From Paenibacillus apiarius (GTDB lineage Bacteria; Bacillota; Bacilli; Paenibacillales; Paenibacillaceae): a stretch of 64,000 bases of DNA. The stretch covers positions 3,463,001-3,527,000 of the forward strand of contig NZ_JAFFHZ010000001.1 of assembly GCF_017052585.1 (NCBI RefSeq), given 5' to 3'. Positions within the stretch are counted from its first letter, which is position 1; every line of letters starts with the position of its first letter. The notes beneath the pieces are model-generated. The model saw only the letters and a program-made list of their open reading frames with translations, searched no databases and was not told where the DNA came from. The position numbers and the translations under genes are program-made. This document shows positions 11,556 through 21,279 of the stretch, piece after piece.

Positions 11556-11790
11556 TTAGTATCCCTTGAGCAAACTGGCTGCAATAACTTGAAGCTGCTC
11601 ATCAAGTGAGTAAGGATCTTCAAGGGCGAATCGATATGGATTACTTTTGTTGAGAGCGCCGCCTATCAGTCGAAGCTTCTCCAATGGACTGGCACTTTGA
11701 TAAGGGATCAAAAGCGTGGGTGCGGATTTGTTCGAGCATCTCGTATTGGTGTTCATTTTGCGTCACAATCAGATCAGGCTGTAATCTGGT
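11556..11790 (-). pseudogene. Remnant of a siderophore-binding (FhuD/FecB-type) protein gene
   Basis: Minus-strand pieces in two frames resemble the C-terminal half of iron-siderophore binding proteins. The upstream frame reads LQPDLIVTQNEHQYEMLEQI, the family's typical substrate-domain stretch. After a frameshift near 11715 comes APTLLIPYQSASPLEKLRLI, and it ends SLDEQLQVIAASLLKGY at 11556. The middle (lobe 2) appears deleted and there is no N-terminus or signal peptide. Decayed sequence may continue to about 11960. The intact ancestor could also have been an AraC-type regulator fused to such a domain, as in Btr; the remnant cannot decide this. Confidence 0.6.
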
Positions 11791-11975
11791 TACACGGGAC
11801 AGGCAGATGGGATATATGGGTATGGAGCCAGCGTCTCAATGGAAATCCAGGCAATTTTTTTATACTTTGGAACGATAGAAGACATCAACATTCCTAATCT
11901 ATACTTCGTGGATAATTGTGACCGTTTCTTCCCGTTCCGAGACCACATAGAAGACAATGTCACGATTAGGCTCCA

Positions 11976-12009
11976 TCAAAACAGAAAAACCACTTCGTAT
12001 AAAGTGGTT
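11976..12009 (-). terminator. Terminator of the marR gene
   Basis: AACCACTT (11988-11995) pairs with AAGTGGTT (12002-12009) around a 6-nt loop. On the minus strand the stem is followed by TTTCTGTTTT. It lies about 50 nt past the marR stop. Confidence 0.75.
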
Positions 12010-12057
12010 TGGATTCTTGTGTTGGTGAGCCTAAGGGGTGCACGGCAGCTAAGGGCT

Positions 12058-12501
12058 TTACTCGGATTTGGCCTGTTTGACATGAAGCATGTGTTGCAGC
12101 AGCTGCTTTATTTGTTTCTCAGGAAAGACCGCTAATAATACTTCTTCAAAAGTCTCTTGTGCCCTGTCGACCTTGTCTTGGCCTATTGGTGTCAACGAAG
12201 TATAGATACTTCTGCGATCATCATCGCAGGCAAGTCTTTTTAAAGCTCCGCAGCCCTTTGCTTCAAATCGGCTAACAAGTCTGGATACGGCGCTCTGGCT
12301 TAAACCAACCATGGACTCCAACTGTTGTAATTTCAATTTTTTCTCTGGAGCCTCTGACAAAAACAAAAGCAAATAAAATTCTTTTAAAGACAACTGATAC
12401 TTCTCTTGCAAATTCGCTTCCAATTCATTGGCTACGTTCATTTGTATATGAGTCAAAGTCAACCAATTCGTTATAAGGTCATGGTTAAGAGCATTCTCCA
12501 T
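12058..12501 (-). CDS. MarR-family transcriptional regulator
   Basis: A 147-residue winged-helix repressor-type protein. The MarR core is visible: LSLKEFYLLLFLSEAPEKK, then LQQLESMVGLSQSAVSRLVS (recognition helix about residues 67-80), then the wing with ACDDDRRSIYTSLTPIGQD. The TCAGGAGAGGAATTGTGAG before the ATG at 12501 gives the ribosome site. It sits downstream of, and in the same direction as, the old-yellow-enzyme gene, but a terminator at 12631-12667 separates them, so it has its own promoter. It may control that flavoenzyme (inference only). Confidence 0.88.
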   Translation of the reverse strand: MENALNHDLITNWLTLTHIQMNVANELEANLQEKYQLSLKEFYLLLFLSEAPEKKLKLQQLESMVGLSQSAVSRLVSRFEAKGCGALKRLACDDDRRSIYTSLTPIGQDKVDRAQETFEEVLLAVFPEKQIKQLLQHMLHVKQAKSE

Positions 12502-12630
12502 CTCACAATTCCTCTCCTGAGCTGTAAGTTACTGATACTAATGAATCTTAATTATCCTTTCAGAATTATAACATTAATGAGCGCAGCTGTCTGAATTCAA
12601 GCTTTTGCCAGCTCAACACCGGTTGGGTGT

Positions 12631-12667
12631 AAAAAAGAGACCAGCTCAAGCTAATTCTGCTGGTCTC
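12631..12667 (-). terminator. Terminator of the old-yellow-enzyme gene
   Basis: GAGACCAGC (12637-12645) pairs with GCTGGTCTC (12659-12667). On the minus strand the stem runs into TTTTTT. Perfect 9-bp stem just past the flavoenzyme stop. Confidence 0.85.
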
Positions 12668-12693
12668 CTAAAAGGAATCATCATATGTAGTCT

Positions 12694-13746
12694 TTATTTT
12701 TTCGTTCTAGGAAATCCAAATTTATATTGTTTAGGAATATCTGCCTCTTTATTAAGTTGAACGGCAGCCTCCAACGCCCAGTAAGGATTTCTCAACATCC
12801 CCCGTCCTACCGCAACAAGGTCAGCCTCTCCATTGCCTATTACCGTATCGGCAAGCGCCGGTTCATCCAACCTTCCAACCGCTATAACCGGAACATCCAG
12901 GCTCTGCTTGATTGCTCTGGCTAACGGCACTTGATAAGCTGCATGGGAACCCGGTTTTTCGCTAGTGGCGATGGGTCCAACCCCAATAGGCCCTTCACCG
13001 CCTGTACTAACATGGAAAATATCTGCTCCCGCTTCTTTATAGGCCTGGCTGAACTCCAGACTCTCGTTAATTCCGTATCCGCCCTCCACATATTCCTTGG
13101 CAGAAATACGCAGAATTAGAGGCATCCCTGCCGGCATTTCGCTTTTGGCAGCGCGAATGACTTCCCGACCGAACCGAGTTAAATCTTGTCCATACTCATC
13201 CGTTCTGTGATTGGTTAAAGGTGAATGAAACTGATGAATGAGATAACCGTGCGCACCGTGAAGCTCAATAACATCAACTCCCGCTTTGACAGCTCGCGCT
13301 ACGCCTTGACGGAATTTCTCGATCATTGCTTTTACTTCTGCAGTCGTTAGTTCTCTCGGCGTTTTAGACTCAGCGTCAAACGGAATTGCCGATGGCGCTA
13401 CAGGAACCGCCGCATCTTCGGCCTTGCGTCCTGCGTGAGCAATTTGAATGCCCACCTTGGCGCCATAAGCATGACAACCCTCAACGATTCTAGCTAATGC
13501 AGGAATTTGTTCATCGGACCAGATCCCAAGATCAAAATCAGAAATGCGGCCATCAGGCTCAACATCGGTCATTTCAATAATAATTAACCCGGCTCCACCG
13601 ATAGCCCGGCTCACATAATGCATATAATGCCAATCCGTAGCGATCCCATCTTTGTCGGTGACTGAATATTGACACATCGGAGGCATAACTACACGGTTTT
13701 TCAGTTTCAGATCCATCATTTCGTAGGGGGTAAATAAATCCTTCAT
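12694..13746 (-). CDS. namA: NADH:flavin oxidoreductase, old yellow enzyme (YqjM/NamA type)
   Basis: A 350-residue FMN-dependent ene-reductase of the YqjM (NamA) class, which reduces activated C=C bonds of enones and some nitro compounds using NADPH. The N-terminus LFTPYEMMDLKLKNRVVMPP with MCQYSV carries the flavin-site Cys typical of YqjM. The active-site pair HGAHGYLIHQF, the substrate loop HAGRK and the C-terminal LVAVGRGMLRNPYWA are all present, and the length is normal (338-350). AGGAGA precedes the ATG at 13746. It is monocistronic with its own terminator. A candidate operator palindrome (13798-13810) lies upstream, and the MarR gene next door is a possible regulator. Confidence 0.93.
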   Translation of the reverse strand: MKDLFTPYEMMDLKLKNRVVMPPMCQYSVTDKDGIATDWHYMHYVSRAIGGAGLIIIEMTDVEPDGRISDFDLGIWSDEQIPALARIVEGCHAYGAKVGIQIAHAGRKAEDAAVPVAPSAIPFDAESKTPRELTTAEVKAMIEKFRQGVARAVKAGVDVIELHGAHGYLIHQFHSPLTNHRTDEYGQDLTRFGREVIRAAKSEMPAGMPLILRISAKEYVEGGYGINESLEFSQAYKEAGADIFHVSTGGEGPIGVGPIATSEKPGSHAAYQVPLARAIKQSLDVPVIAVGRLDEPALADTVIGNGEADLVAVGRGMLRNPYWALEAAVQLNKEADIPKQYKFGFPRTKK

Positions 13747-13797
13747 GACTTATCTCCTCTTCATATGCTAACTGTATTTGGCATGATCATATATGCT

Positions 13798-13810
13798 GAA
13801 CAAAATGTTC
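13798..13810. promoter_or_regulatory. Candidate operator upstream of the flavoenzyme gene
   Basis: Perfect palindrome GAACA-AAA-TGTTC, flanked on each side by TGATCA (13784-13789 and 13814-13819), about 55 nt before the namA start. The nested symmetry suggests a dimeric regulator site; which regulator is unknown. Confidence 0.45.
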
Positions 13811-13819
13811 GAATGATCA

Positions 13820-14439
13820 CTATATATGCATGCTCATGCATTTAATGTAATGAATACAGCCGAGTCTGTCAACATTTTTTTCGAGAAATACGGAACTCGC
13901 CGCTGCCAGCGATGCGATCTGTCGAGAAACCCTGAACTCCGCCGTATGATTCCGTCCATTGAAGTTTGGGTTTCCCGGCCAGATGTCACCAAGATGCGTC
14001 TAGCTTTGTGGAACAGTCCCGATTACGGGCTCTTTTTCCTTGTCAGGGGAGCGTGATCCGGTTGAAGGCTCTGGCGCATCACTTGGCTTGCGTGCCGGAG
14101 CACATGCGCCCAAGAGCGCCAACGTACAGCTCACCACCATCAATTTCATGTAAAGCGCGCGTGTCACCCGTCTCATTCCTTTTCCGTCTGTATTGTCTGG
14201 ATATGATCACAACTATATGTATATATACGGTAAAAAAGGAAAAATACCTCTTAGTTTTGTGGTGAATTCATGAAATTGCCTTATTGACGTGCTATGGTTG
14301 ATTATGTGGCATCAACTTGCCATTCAGGTCTTCTGCTTTGTGCCGCTGTGAGTAACAGGAGAGCATCTTTAGCGACCTCTTTTGATGCATATGTTACAAT
14401 GACCGTAATAACACTTACCAAAATGGACGGGCGGTTATA
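13820..14439. other. Gene-free stretch before the Wadjet operon
   Basis: About 620 nt with no supported gene; open frames here lack ribosome sites and recognisable domains. It must hold the jetD promoter. A TACAAT at 14395-14400 could be its -10, but no good -35 is placed upstream. Confidence 0.4.
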
Positions 14440-15858
14440 ATGAACGATGCATCGACTCAGCTATCTCAAATGATCGCATTTATTAATAATCACTATGTCA
14501 AGAAAAGCGAAGAGCTTCAACTTGTACGGCAAACCGACAGCTCGTTCGACATCGATGTGATGAAGCATTCGGCAAGGACGTATAAACGGGTGGGCATGTT
14601 TACGGGAATTATTCCGGACAAACCACTGGACTCGGTGGAACACGGGCGCATTCAGCCGCTGCTGGCGATATTTCATAGCACCCATGTGAAAAAAAACGAG
14701 CGGGACCTGCTAGCCTCTGCTTCGAGCATTGATCAGGAACGGTTGAATGATTTGCTGGAAGAGGGCTTGATCTACCGAAAGACAGAGTATTATGCCGACG
14801 GAAAGACGGCGAAGCGGGTGTTCTATGTGATGGGACTAGCTCTCTACCATATCCGTCAACAACTAGAGCAGCTAGAGCAAGCGACGATGCTTGAGCAGAT
14901 TGAGATCTGGATTGGCCAATCCGAATTTCTCTTGAGCAAGCTGGCAGGAATAAAAGAAGGAAGCGGACAGAATCAGGTGTGTCATGATGAAGTTTTGGCA
15001 AGCCTGCAGGCGTACATCCAAAGATTGCATGCTGCTCTTTCCGATGCACGGAAGCTGCATTCTATGACCTTAGTTGCGGAGGCTTTTGGCGTCCGTTGGA
15101 GAGATGGCAAGCTAAGAAGATACATGGAATTCGTGCTTGCGGTCGCCATGGCGCGAACGGAGCAGCCTGCCTTTGATTGGAAGCAGATCGGAGCGGCTTA
15201 CTATGGCCACATAGGCGGCTCGAAAGCATTCGATAGTGACAAGGATGACTTTCTGAACAAGCTAGAAAGCGATCTGGAGCTTCCGCTCCATTGTATAGGC
15301 CTAGTCAGTCTCGGTGCCGTGACGCCGATCCTGTTTGCGGGTAAAATGCAGAGCAACTTGGGCGTTTCATATCCTCAAGGATTTATACATGCGACCACCG
15401 ATTTAACCCTGTTTGATATGACATTTTCCACGTCCTGCCGGAATGTATGGCTTGTGGAAAATCGTGCGCTATTGACCCGAATGTGTGCGGAACCGGCTTT
15501 TCTGTCTGATACGGACAGCTTGGTTATTGGACTGGATGGTCAGGTGCGAAGCGGACATCGCAAGCTCATCAAGGATGTCATGACAAGCTCGTCCTCCATT
15601 GTTCAGGTGCTTGTCTGGTGCGACACGGATCGCGCAGGCGGGATTATATCCGCACATGTGCGAGAGCTTCTTCGGATTCATTCCCAAATTCCGGTAAAAT
15701 GGATTCTTTCGCATCCGTTGACGCAGCGGGTGGAAGCTTTTAAAGCATGGGAGGATTATGAACGGGAACTGCAGGATGTGCTAAACAACGAGAGGCTAAT
15801 GGAACAAGAGGAATTGCTTGGAGGGGTGGAGCTGTGGAAGAGTTGGATCATCGGTTAA
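14440..15858 (+). CDS. jetD: Wadjet subunit JetD, Toprim nuclease
   Basis: A 472-residue protein with the JetD layout: an N-terminal winged-helix region, and a C-terminal Toprim (topoisomerase VI-A-like) domain that cleaves DNA. Toprim hallmarks are the glutamate in NVWLVENRAL (about residue 338) and the metal-binding CDTDRAGG (about residue 394). In Wadjet the JetABC SMC complex extrudes plasmid DNA and JetD cuts it, so small circular plasmids are lost. The gene heads the operon and its last 25 nt overlap jetA. The ATG at 14440 has only a weak GGACGGGCGG upstream. An in-frame extension is blocked by a stop. Confidence 0.85.
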   Translation: MNDASTQLSQMIAFINNHYVKKSEELQLVRQTDSSFDIDVMKHSARTYKRVGMFTGIIPDKPLDSVEHGRIQPLLAIFHSTHVKKNERDLLASASSIDQERLNDLLEEGLIYRKTEYYADGKTAKRVFYVMGLALYHIRQQLEQLEQATMLEQIEIWIGQSEFLLSKLAGIKEGSGQNQVCHDEVLASLQAYIQRLHAALSDARKLHSMTLVAEAFGVRWRDGKLRRYMEFVLAVAMARTEQPAFDWKQIGAAYYGHIGGSKAFDSDKDDFLNKLESDLELPLHCIGLVSLGAVTPILFAGKMQSNLGVSYPQGFIHATTDLTLFDMTFSTSCRNVWLVENRALLTRMCAEPAFLSDTDSLVIGLDGQVRSGHRKLIKDVMTSSSSIVQVLVWCDTDRAGGIISAHVRELLRIHSQIPVKWILSHPLTQRVEAFKAWEDYERELQDVLNNERLMEQEELLGGVELWKSWIIG

Positions 15859-17243
15859 TCTCGATATTTGATATCGATCATGATGCGCCCCTGCTGAAAG
15901 AATCGCTTCGCGACATCATTAAGCTGTCAGGTGTGTTGAATGAACTGCGCGAATATTTTGAAGAGCCGTTGAAAGTGCTGCATATGCTGCAATTACTCAA
16001 CTTAATTCATGAAGAAGCGCTCGGTCTTGAACAGCCGCTTGAAGATGCCAATGCTCTTTATTACCGCTACCGGAACCGTTATGGGATAGAACCCCCGCTG
16101 TCGGTCGAACGTTTGTTGAATATATTGGAAAAGTACAACTGGATCGTGCGCACGAAGCGGCGCATTTTGATGATGGATGTGGGCAAACGCCTCATGGATA
16201 CCCTGATTCGTCTTGCGAACGACTCATTGGCGTATTATATGCGGGATGAAATTGCGAGATCGCTATTTCAGGCGTCACGGGATGCCGATTTGAGCGAAGC
16301 ATACGACGACAAAGGCATTTCGGGCGGCAACCGTCTGGCCAGCATGATTCGTAATGTGGAGGAAGCGGTGGACAAGCTGAAGGAGCGGCAGCTGGAATTT
16401 TTGGCAGATCGGCATGCTCTTCCCCAAGTTCAGATCATTGTCGAACTGATGAGGCAATTGGATCAACGCGTCAATGAACGGATGGATAAGCTGAAAACGT
16501 TTGAAGAAGGCTTGCAATGGAATCGGTTGTTCAAAAAAGGGACCGACGTCATGCTCGAAGGGACGCAAATCAGCCTGTCTACTTTGCAGAAAATATTGAA
16601 ATTCGCTCATATCCAGCAGACAGAGGTTGGCGTCCAAATTGACCCGAAAGCCTTCAAGCAATATGTGATCGATTCATTCCATAAAAGGCCGGAGTCAGCC
16701 TTGCCGAGTGGTACGGAAATTTTAAGCTTTATGGAACAAAATCGCGATGAAGGCGAGCGGCTGGATGGACTGTGGGTGCCGGTCAAATTTGCGTCGCCGA
16801 TACCAGAATCGCAAGTCATGTCCGCGATCCGGTATTTAGAAAATTACACGCCGTCCACAGAGCCGATGAATGAGTACGATGAAGGAACCTTCGAGGATGC
16901 GAAGGAGTGGACGGAGGCTGAATTGAAGACGCATCTGGACGATATTGAGTGGCAACTGACGAAGGCGATGATTCGCACGGAAGACGTGGAGCGAGTATTG
17001 GCCGAGAAGCGGCAGGTCGGGATTGAGCCGCTTGTGCTGGAAGCGGGCTCGGAGCAATGGGCGGATGCGATCAATGCCTTGCTGGCTGTATCGGCGGTCG
17101 TATCGAACCGGCATGCCGTGATGTCGCGTGACGCCGATGAAGAAGATGGACGTGACGCAGAACAAATGACGCAGAAGAAGGAGTGGGAGTGGGCTGATGA
17201 ATCAGACAGGCAATATGTTATTCGAACAACCCGAAGTGAATGA
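15834..17243 (+). CDS. jetA: Wadjet subunit JetA, kleisin (MukF-like)
   Basis: A 469-residue kleisin-type subunit linking the SMC heads, predicted almost entirely helical. It has winged-helix-like N- and C-terminal parts and a long acidic/helical middle (residues 180-350). The start is GTG at 15834 with GGAGGGG 8 nt upstream; it overlaps the jetD end by 25 nt and jetB by 47 nt. Overlaps of this kind are typical of stoichiometric complexes. Identification rests mainly on size and on its place directly before a MukE-like and an SMC gene; sequence motifs in this family are weak. Confidence 0.8.
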   Translation: MEELDHRLISIFDIDHDAPLLKESLRDIIKLSGVLNELREYFEEPLKVLHMLQLLNLIHEEALGLEQPLEDANALYYRYRNRYGIEPPLSVERLLNILEKYNWIVRTKRRILMMDVGKRLMDTLIRLANDSLAYYMRDEIARSLFQASRDADLSEAYDDKGISGGNRLASMIRNVEEAVDKLKERQLEFLADRHALPQVQIIVELMRQLDQRVNERMDKLKTFEEGLQWNRLFKKGTDVMLEGTQISLSTLQKILKFAHIQQTEVGVQIDPKAFKQYVIDSFHKRPESALPSGTEILSFMEQNRDEGERLDGLWVPVKFASPIPESQVMSAIRYLENYTPSTEPMNEYDEGTFEDAKEWTEAELKTHLDDIEWQLTKAMIRTEDVERVLAEKRQVGIEPLVLEAGSEQWADAINALLAVSAVVSNRHAVMSRDADEEDGRDAEQMTQKKEWEWADESDRQYVIRTTRSE

Positions 17244-17907
17244 CAGCTATGTGGACAACCACCGGCCATTATCCGCGATGGCTCAACTGGCGGCGGTGCT
17301 GAATCCGGACGAAGAGCATGCGTTCATGCAGATACTATTCTCCTCCTCGGCGACTGTGCGGAATGACAACTTCGGGCTGCCGCGCCGCGAGGTAATGCGA
17401 CTATTGCAGTTGAAGCCGGAAGACGTCGAAGCTTTTCATCAGTTTATCGAGCGCGTCAACCAGTCGGTGACGCGATATTTTCAGCTCGTATACGATGAAC
17501 GGCGGGATCAGACAATCGTGCTGATGCGCGTGCCAGCGCGGCAGGCGAAGGATATGTTGTCTGCGGAGAGCTTGGCATTGTTAATGTTTATCTTTTATCA
17601 TCAAGACGTATTGCAGAATGAATTCACGCTGTTCACCCAACTGCTCGAGGCGTTCGGGCATGAGACATTGGATATTCGCCGGAAAATGCAAGTCAATCTT
17701 AGCGCGCTCATTCGTATCGGGGCAATAACGAAGTTCGAGAGCGTGTCCGAAGAAGAGGCATACGAGCTAACGGCTATCGGAAGCCGGATGTTCGGCAACT
17801 CGTACTTGAAGCGTTTCGCTGAATTCAGCCAGTCGCAGCAGCTGCATATGGACGAAGTGCTCAAATTTTTCAAACGATACAATCTGGGAGGCGCCGATAC
17901 GTTATGA
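17197..17907 (+). CDS. jetB: Wadjet subunit JetB, MukE-like winged-helix protein
   Basis: A 236-residue KITE-type (MukE-like) subunit with tandem winged helices. Visible segments include LPRREVMRLLQLKPEDVEAF, SAESLALLMFIFYHQDVL and the C-terminal ESVSEEEAYELTAIGSRMF wing, patterns common to MukE/JetB. It overlaps jetA by 47 nt and joins jetC by an ATGA overlap. Its role is to bind the JetA kleisin and DNA. Confidence 0.8.
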   Translation: MNQTGNMLFEQPEVNDSYVDNHRPLSAMAQLAAVLNPDEEHAFMQILFSSSATVRNDNFGLPRREVMRLLQLKPEDVEAFHQFIERVNQSVTRYFQLVYDERRDQTIVLMRVPARQAKDMLSAESLALLMFIFYHQDVLQNEFTLFTQLLEAFGHETLDIRRKMQVNLSALIRIGAITKFESVSEEEAYELTAIGSRMFGNSYLKRFAEFSQSQQLHMDEVLKFFKRYNLGGADTL

Positions 17908-20900
17908 TTCCTTGGGAACTCAGCATTTCCGGAGTGCGAGACTATCCGGCGACACGCTTGGATTTGTCAGGCATCATGGAACATATTCTCATTACGGGGC
18001 CCAATGGATCGGGCAAATCCACGCTGACGTTCTGCCTGGGAGCGGTGCTTGGATCGGCAAAAGTGGAATTGGAGGGCTTGCGCTCGAAAAATATTCAACC
18101 GAATGAAGCATGGCATGCCAAAATCCAACTCACATTCGCTAATGTCGGTCCACAGCCGATTGATGCAGCGAGCTTTATTCAGTTCTCCTTGTATCTGGAA
18201 CAGAAGCCTGGCGACCCTCTCAAAAAAGAATATTGGATTCGCGAAGGGGATCTGCAAGGGGAATGGGAGCGGGAAGCCCGATTTACGTCGGGGGACAGTG
18301 TGAACAGCTTGCGGGAATATCGGTATCAGCTGCAGCACAAGTATGTCGTCGATCCTGATTCTTTCTATCTCATCTGGTACCAGCAGGATGTGAATCAGTT
18401 CGCTACGATGAGACCGGAAGAAAGATTCCGTATCTTCAGCGAGATGACGCAAATCGACCGATCACAGCGCAACTGGGAAGCCGCCAAGGAGCAATTGCAG
18501 GAGGGAGCCAAATCGCTGCAAGAGGCGGAGCATAACCAGTTCCATCATAAGTTTGAACTGGACCAATGGCAGAAGGAACGCAATCGGTTGCTGGATCGCA
18601 ATCAGAGAAGGCTGGAGAGCTTGCAAGTATTCGCGCATGCCTCTACGGTGCTCATGGGCCGTTATCAACAAGAACAGTGCGCATTGGAAGGCCAGATGGA
18701 ACAGCTGGCTATCGATATCGTGGAGCTCCGCGATCGCAAGGCGCTGCTGCTCGTGGATATGGAACGGCTGGAATCGGAGCAGGCGGATCGGCAGACGGAG
18801 AAGCAGGAATGGGCTCTGAAGCTGCAGACGACAGAGCTGCGGCTTATACAGTTGAAGTCAGACATTGAAGAGCGCGAGCGGGAGCAGAGGGAACTTAATG
18901 AGCGATTACGAGAGCTGGCCGACCAAGTCAAGATGATAGCGCATACGGCAGAGGAAGTGAAGTTGCTGTTGGCGGATACCCGGAACCAGTCAGAGCGGAT
19001 TCAGTCTGACATCCGGCAATTGAACGAGGAACGTGATTCTCTGCAGCAGAGATTGGATAAGCTGCAAGAAGAAATCGGCGGCTTGTCGGCACGTATTGAA
19101 CAGGATCGGGAAGGCGAGAAGAAATCGCGGGATGTGCTGCGGGAGTTCGGCGACAGCCATTTCGTTCAACTGCAGATTGAAAGCTTGGACGCTCAATATC
19201 TCATGCTGCAAGACGAGACGCGGCTGATGGCTCAGCATATGGAGCAGCTTAAGCAGGAAGCGTCTTCGTTGCAAGCGGAACAGGTGCTATCGAAGCGACA
19301 AGAGCAGTCCATTCGCGCCTTTAAGCAGATAGGGATACATGTATATACAATGCAGCAGCTGCTGGAAATGGACGAGCAAGCTCCCCTGAACCAGGAATTT
19401 AAGCTGGAAGCGGTTAAATACAGCGTATTTGTCGAGAGTAAATTGTTTGTGCCGCCCAACGACCTGATTCATATCGAGCTGCCTTCTGTCGTGCCGGAAC
19501 GCTCGCTGGAACGTCTCGAAGGGTACGGCATTCAAGTGAAGAACGGATTAAGCGACGAAATGTATGCGGCTGCGATGAAGGCGCTGTGGTGGCTGCATGA
19601 ATTAACGCAAGGGGTGAGCGATACGAAGCTGCAGGAGGGGGTGCTCGTTGAACGGTATGCGCGTCGAGGCCCTCAGGAAACGCAACAATGGCTGCTCAAT
19701 ACGAAAGGAGTACGGATCCGCTTGCAGAAGCTGCAAGAGAATATAGCGAAGCAACTGCTTGCGTATGAGAATAAAGAGAGTGAGTGGGATCGGGTCAAGG
19801 AGCAACTGGCGTTATTTCGTTCCGTGCTGCTGCAGGTGCAGCAGGCGGAGACCTTCCTGGCCGATTCCGCCGAACGGGAGCTCAGAGCGAAGCAACTGGC
19901 GCAATATGTTGCCGAACGCGATGTATGCAAGGAACGCCGAAGCGCTGTGGATACGGGGATGGCGGAATTGAACGGCAGGCAAGCAGCATTTGATCATCAA
20001 TGCCGGCAGCTGCAACAATACGCAGAAATCTATGAACAATACGATCATGAGCGGGAGCAGATTGAGCGGCTTCAACAGTTAGGACGGGAGCTGGATGAAT
20101 TAGAGCAGGAAGAAGCAGAGTTAACCCGCGCAGGAAGAGACATTGGGAACCGGTTGGAACGTCTTGATACCTCGATCGAAAGCTGCAAGCGCAGGCTGCG
20201 GGAGAAACGCAGCTCGCTCCAGGATACCGAAGGCTCGATAGAACAGGCAGTGCGCCAGCATCGCAGTCGCGCGGAAGAGCGGGATGTCAGCCAGCAGAAC
20301 TGGGCAAAAATGGAGTTGGAAATGCAGCAATGGCATGGACGGCTTTCATTTTTGTGGGACGATCTGGAAGTGGAGCAAGCTGTAACAGAGGACGATGTAG
20401 AACCTAAAACCGATACCGCTTGGCGCTCTGAACGCGAACAGGCTCTTATTCAATTGCAGGTTGCTTGCAGTGAGCAGGTAAATGAGTATGCGATTGAAAA
20501 CTATGAGCGGACATTGGAAGCATACGAACGCGGCGCTCAGGATGTGCAAAATTCAAAAATACTCATGAACCAGTTGGAAGAGCAGCTTCAAGACTTAGAA
20601 GACAAGCTGTTCAGCTCCATAAAATATCAAGTGCATCGCGTCAATGCCAAATTCATTGCCTATATGGACATGTTCGGCTTCGCTGGCGAGGTCGATTGGC
20701 ATCACCAAGAATCTAAGCATGGAGAGATTAAATACTTCTTGAATGTCCGGGCACGCAAGCAAGGACATCGTGGACCTTTGGAAGAAGTCAGCTTGAAAGG
20801 ACGCGGAAACAAAGTAGGCAAAGGCGTCTCTGGCGGCGAAGAATCACTAAGCTCGCTATTGTTCGCACTCGCGCTATTGAAGACGATTGAGACGAACCCC

Positions 20901-21122
20901 GGCTATATCGTCCTCGACGAATTCGACAGCGCCCTAGACGAGAGCCGCAAGGCCAGAGTGTTCGAACTGTACGAGCAGGAGCTTGCCCGGAAGATGATCA
21001 TTCTTTCGCCGAAGTCGCAGAATGCGGACTACTTGCAGCATTTCGACAAGACATTCGTCGTGTACCACGATGCTTCCATCCCGCAGAGCCAGGTGATAAG
21101 GATTAAAAAAACGCGAGGTTAG
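17904..21122 (+). CDS. jetC: Wadjet subunit JetC, SMC-like ATPase
   Basis: A 1072-residue SMC ATPase, shorter than canonical SMC (about 1190) as expected for JetC. Walker A is GPNGSGKST (residues 33-41), the ABC signature is VSGGEESLSS (about residue 975) and Walker B is YIVLDEFDSALD (about residues 1002-1013). Long Glu/Gln/Arg-rich coiled coils span roughly 190-470 and 590-900, around a hinge near 480-570. It powers loop extrusion along plasmid DNA. A terminator follows at 21198-21253. Confidence 0.93.
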   Translation: MIPWELSISGVRDYPATRLDLSGIMEHILITGPNGSGKSTLTFCLGAVLGSAKVELEGLRSKNIQPNEAWHAKIQLTFANVGPQPIDAASFIQFSLYLEQKPGDPLKKEYWIREGDLQGEWEREARFTSGDSVNSLREYRYQLQHKYVVDPDSFYLIWYQQDVNQFATMRPEERFRIFSEMTQIDRSQRNWEAAKEQLQEGAKSLQEAEHNQFHHKFELDQWQKERNRLLDRNQRRLESLQVFAHASTVLMGRYQQEQCALEGQMEQLAIDIVELRDRKALLLVDMERLESEQADRQTEKQEWALKLQTTELRLIQLKSDIEEREREQRELNERLRELADQVKMIAHTAEEVKLLLADTRNQSERIQSDIRQLNEERDSLQQRLDKLQEEIGGLSARIEQDREGEKKSRDVLREFGDSHFVQLQIESLDAQYLMLQDETRLMAQHMEQLKQEASSLQAEQVLSKRQEQSIRAFKQIGIHVYTMQQLLEMDEQAPLNQEFKLEAVKYSVFVESKLFVPPNDLIHIELPSVVPERSLERLEGYGIQVKNGLSDEMYAAAMKALWWLHELTQGVSDTKLQEGVLVERYARRGPQETQQWLLNTKGVRIRLQKLQENIAKQLLAYENKESEWDRVKEQLALFRSVLLQVQQAETFLADSAERELRAKQLAQYVAERDVCKERRSAVDTGMAELNGRQAAFDHQCRQLQQYAEIYEQYDHEREQIERLQQLGRELDELEQEEAELTRAGRDIGNRLERLDTSIESCKRRLREKRSSLQDTEGSIEQAVRQHRSRAEERDVSQQNWAKMELEMQQWHGRLSFLWDDLEVEQAVTEDDVEPKTDTAWRSEREQALIQLQVACSEQVNEYAIENYERTLEAYERGAQDVQNSKILMNQLEEQLQDLEDKLFSSIKYQVHRVNAKFIAYMDMFGFAGEVDWHHQESKHGEIKYFLNVRARKQGHRGPLEEVSLKGRGNKVGKGVSGGEESLSSLLFALALLKTIETNPGYIVLDEFDSALDESRKARVFELYEQELARKMIILSPKSQNADYLQHFDKTFVVYHDASIPQSQVIRIKKTRG

Positions 21123-21197
21123 TGGAAGCAAGACAGCATTAGAAATGGGATTGTATACTTTGTTGTGGGCAACGTATTCCCTTTTTGGGTGAATAAT

Positions 21198-21253
21198 AGA
21201 CTGATAACAGGAGGATAGCTTAACTGCCGCTCTTTTATCAGTCTAATTTTTTT
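21198..21253 (+). terminator. Terminator of the Wadjet operon
   Basis: AGACTGATAA (21198-21207) pairs perfectly with TTATCAGTCT (21235-21244) over a 27-nt loop and is followed by AATTTTTTT. It lies 75 nt after the jetC stop and just before the convergent lysR gene. Confidence 0.75.
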
Positions 21254-21279
21254 CGATCAGCTATCGGTCTGCTATCAAC

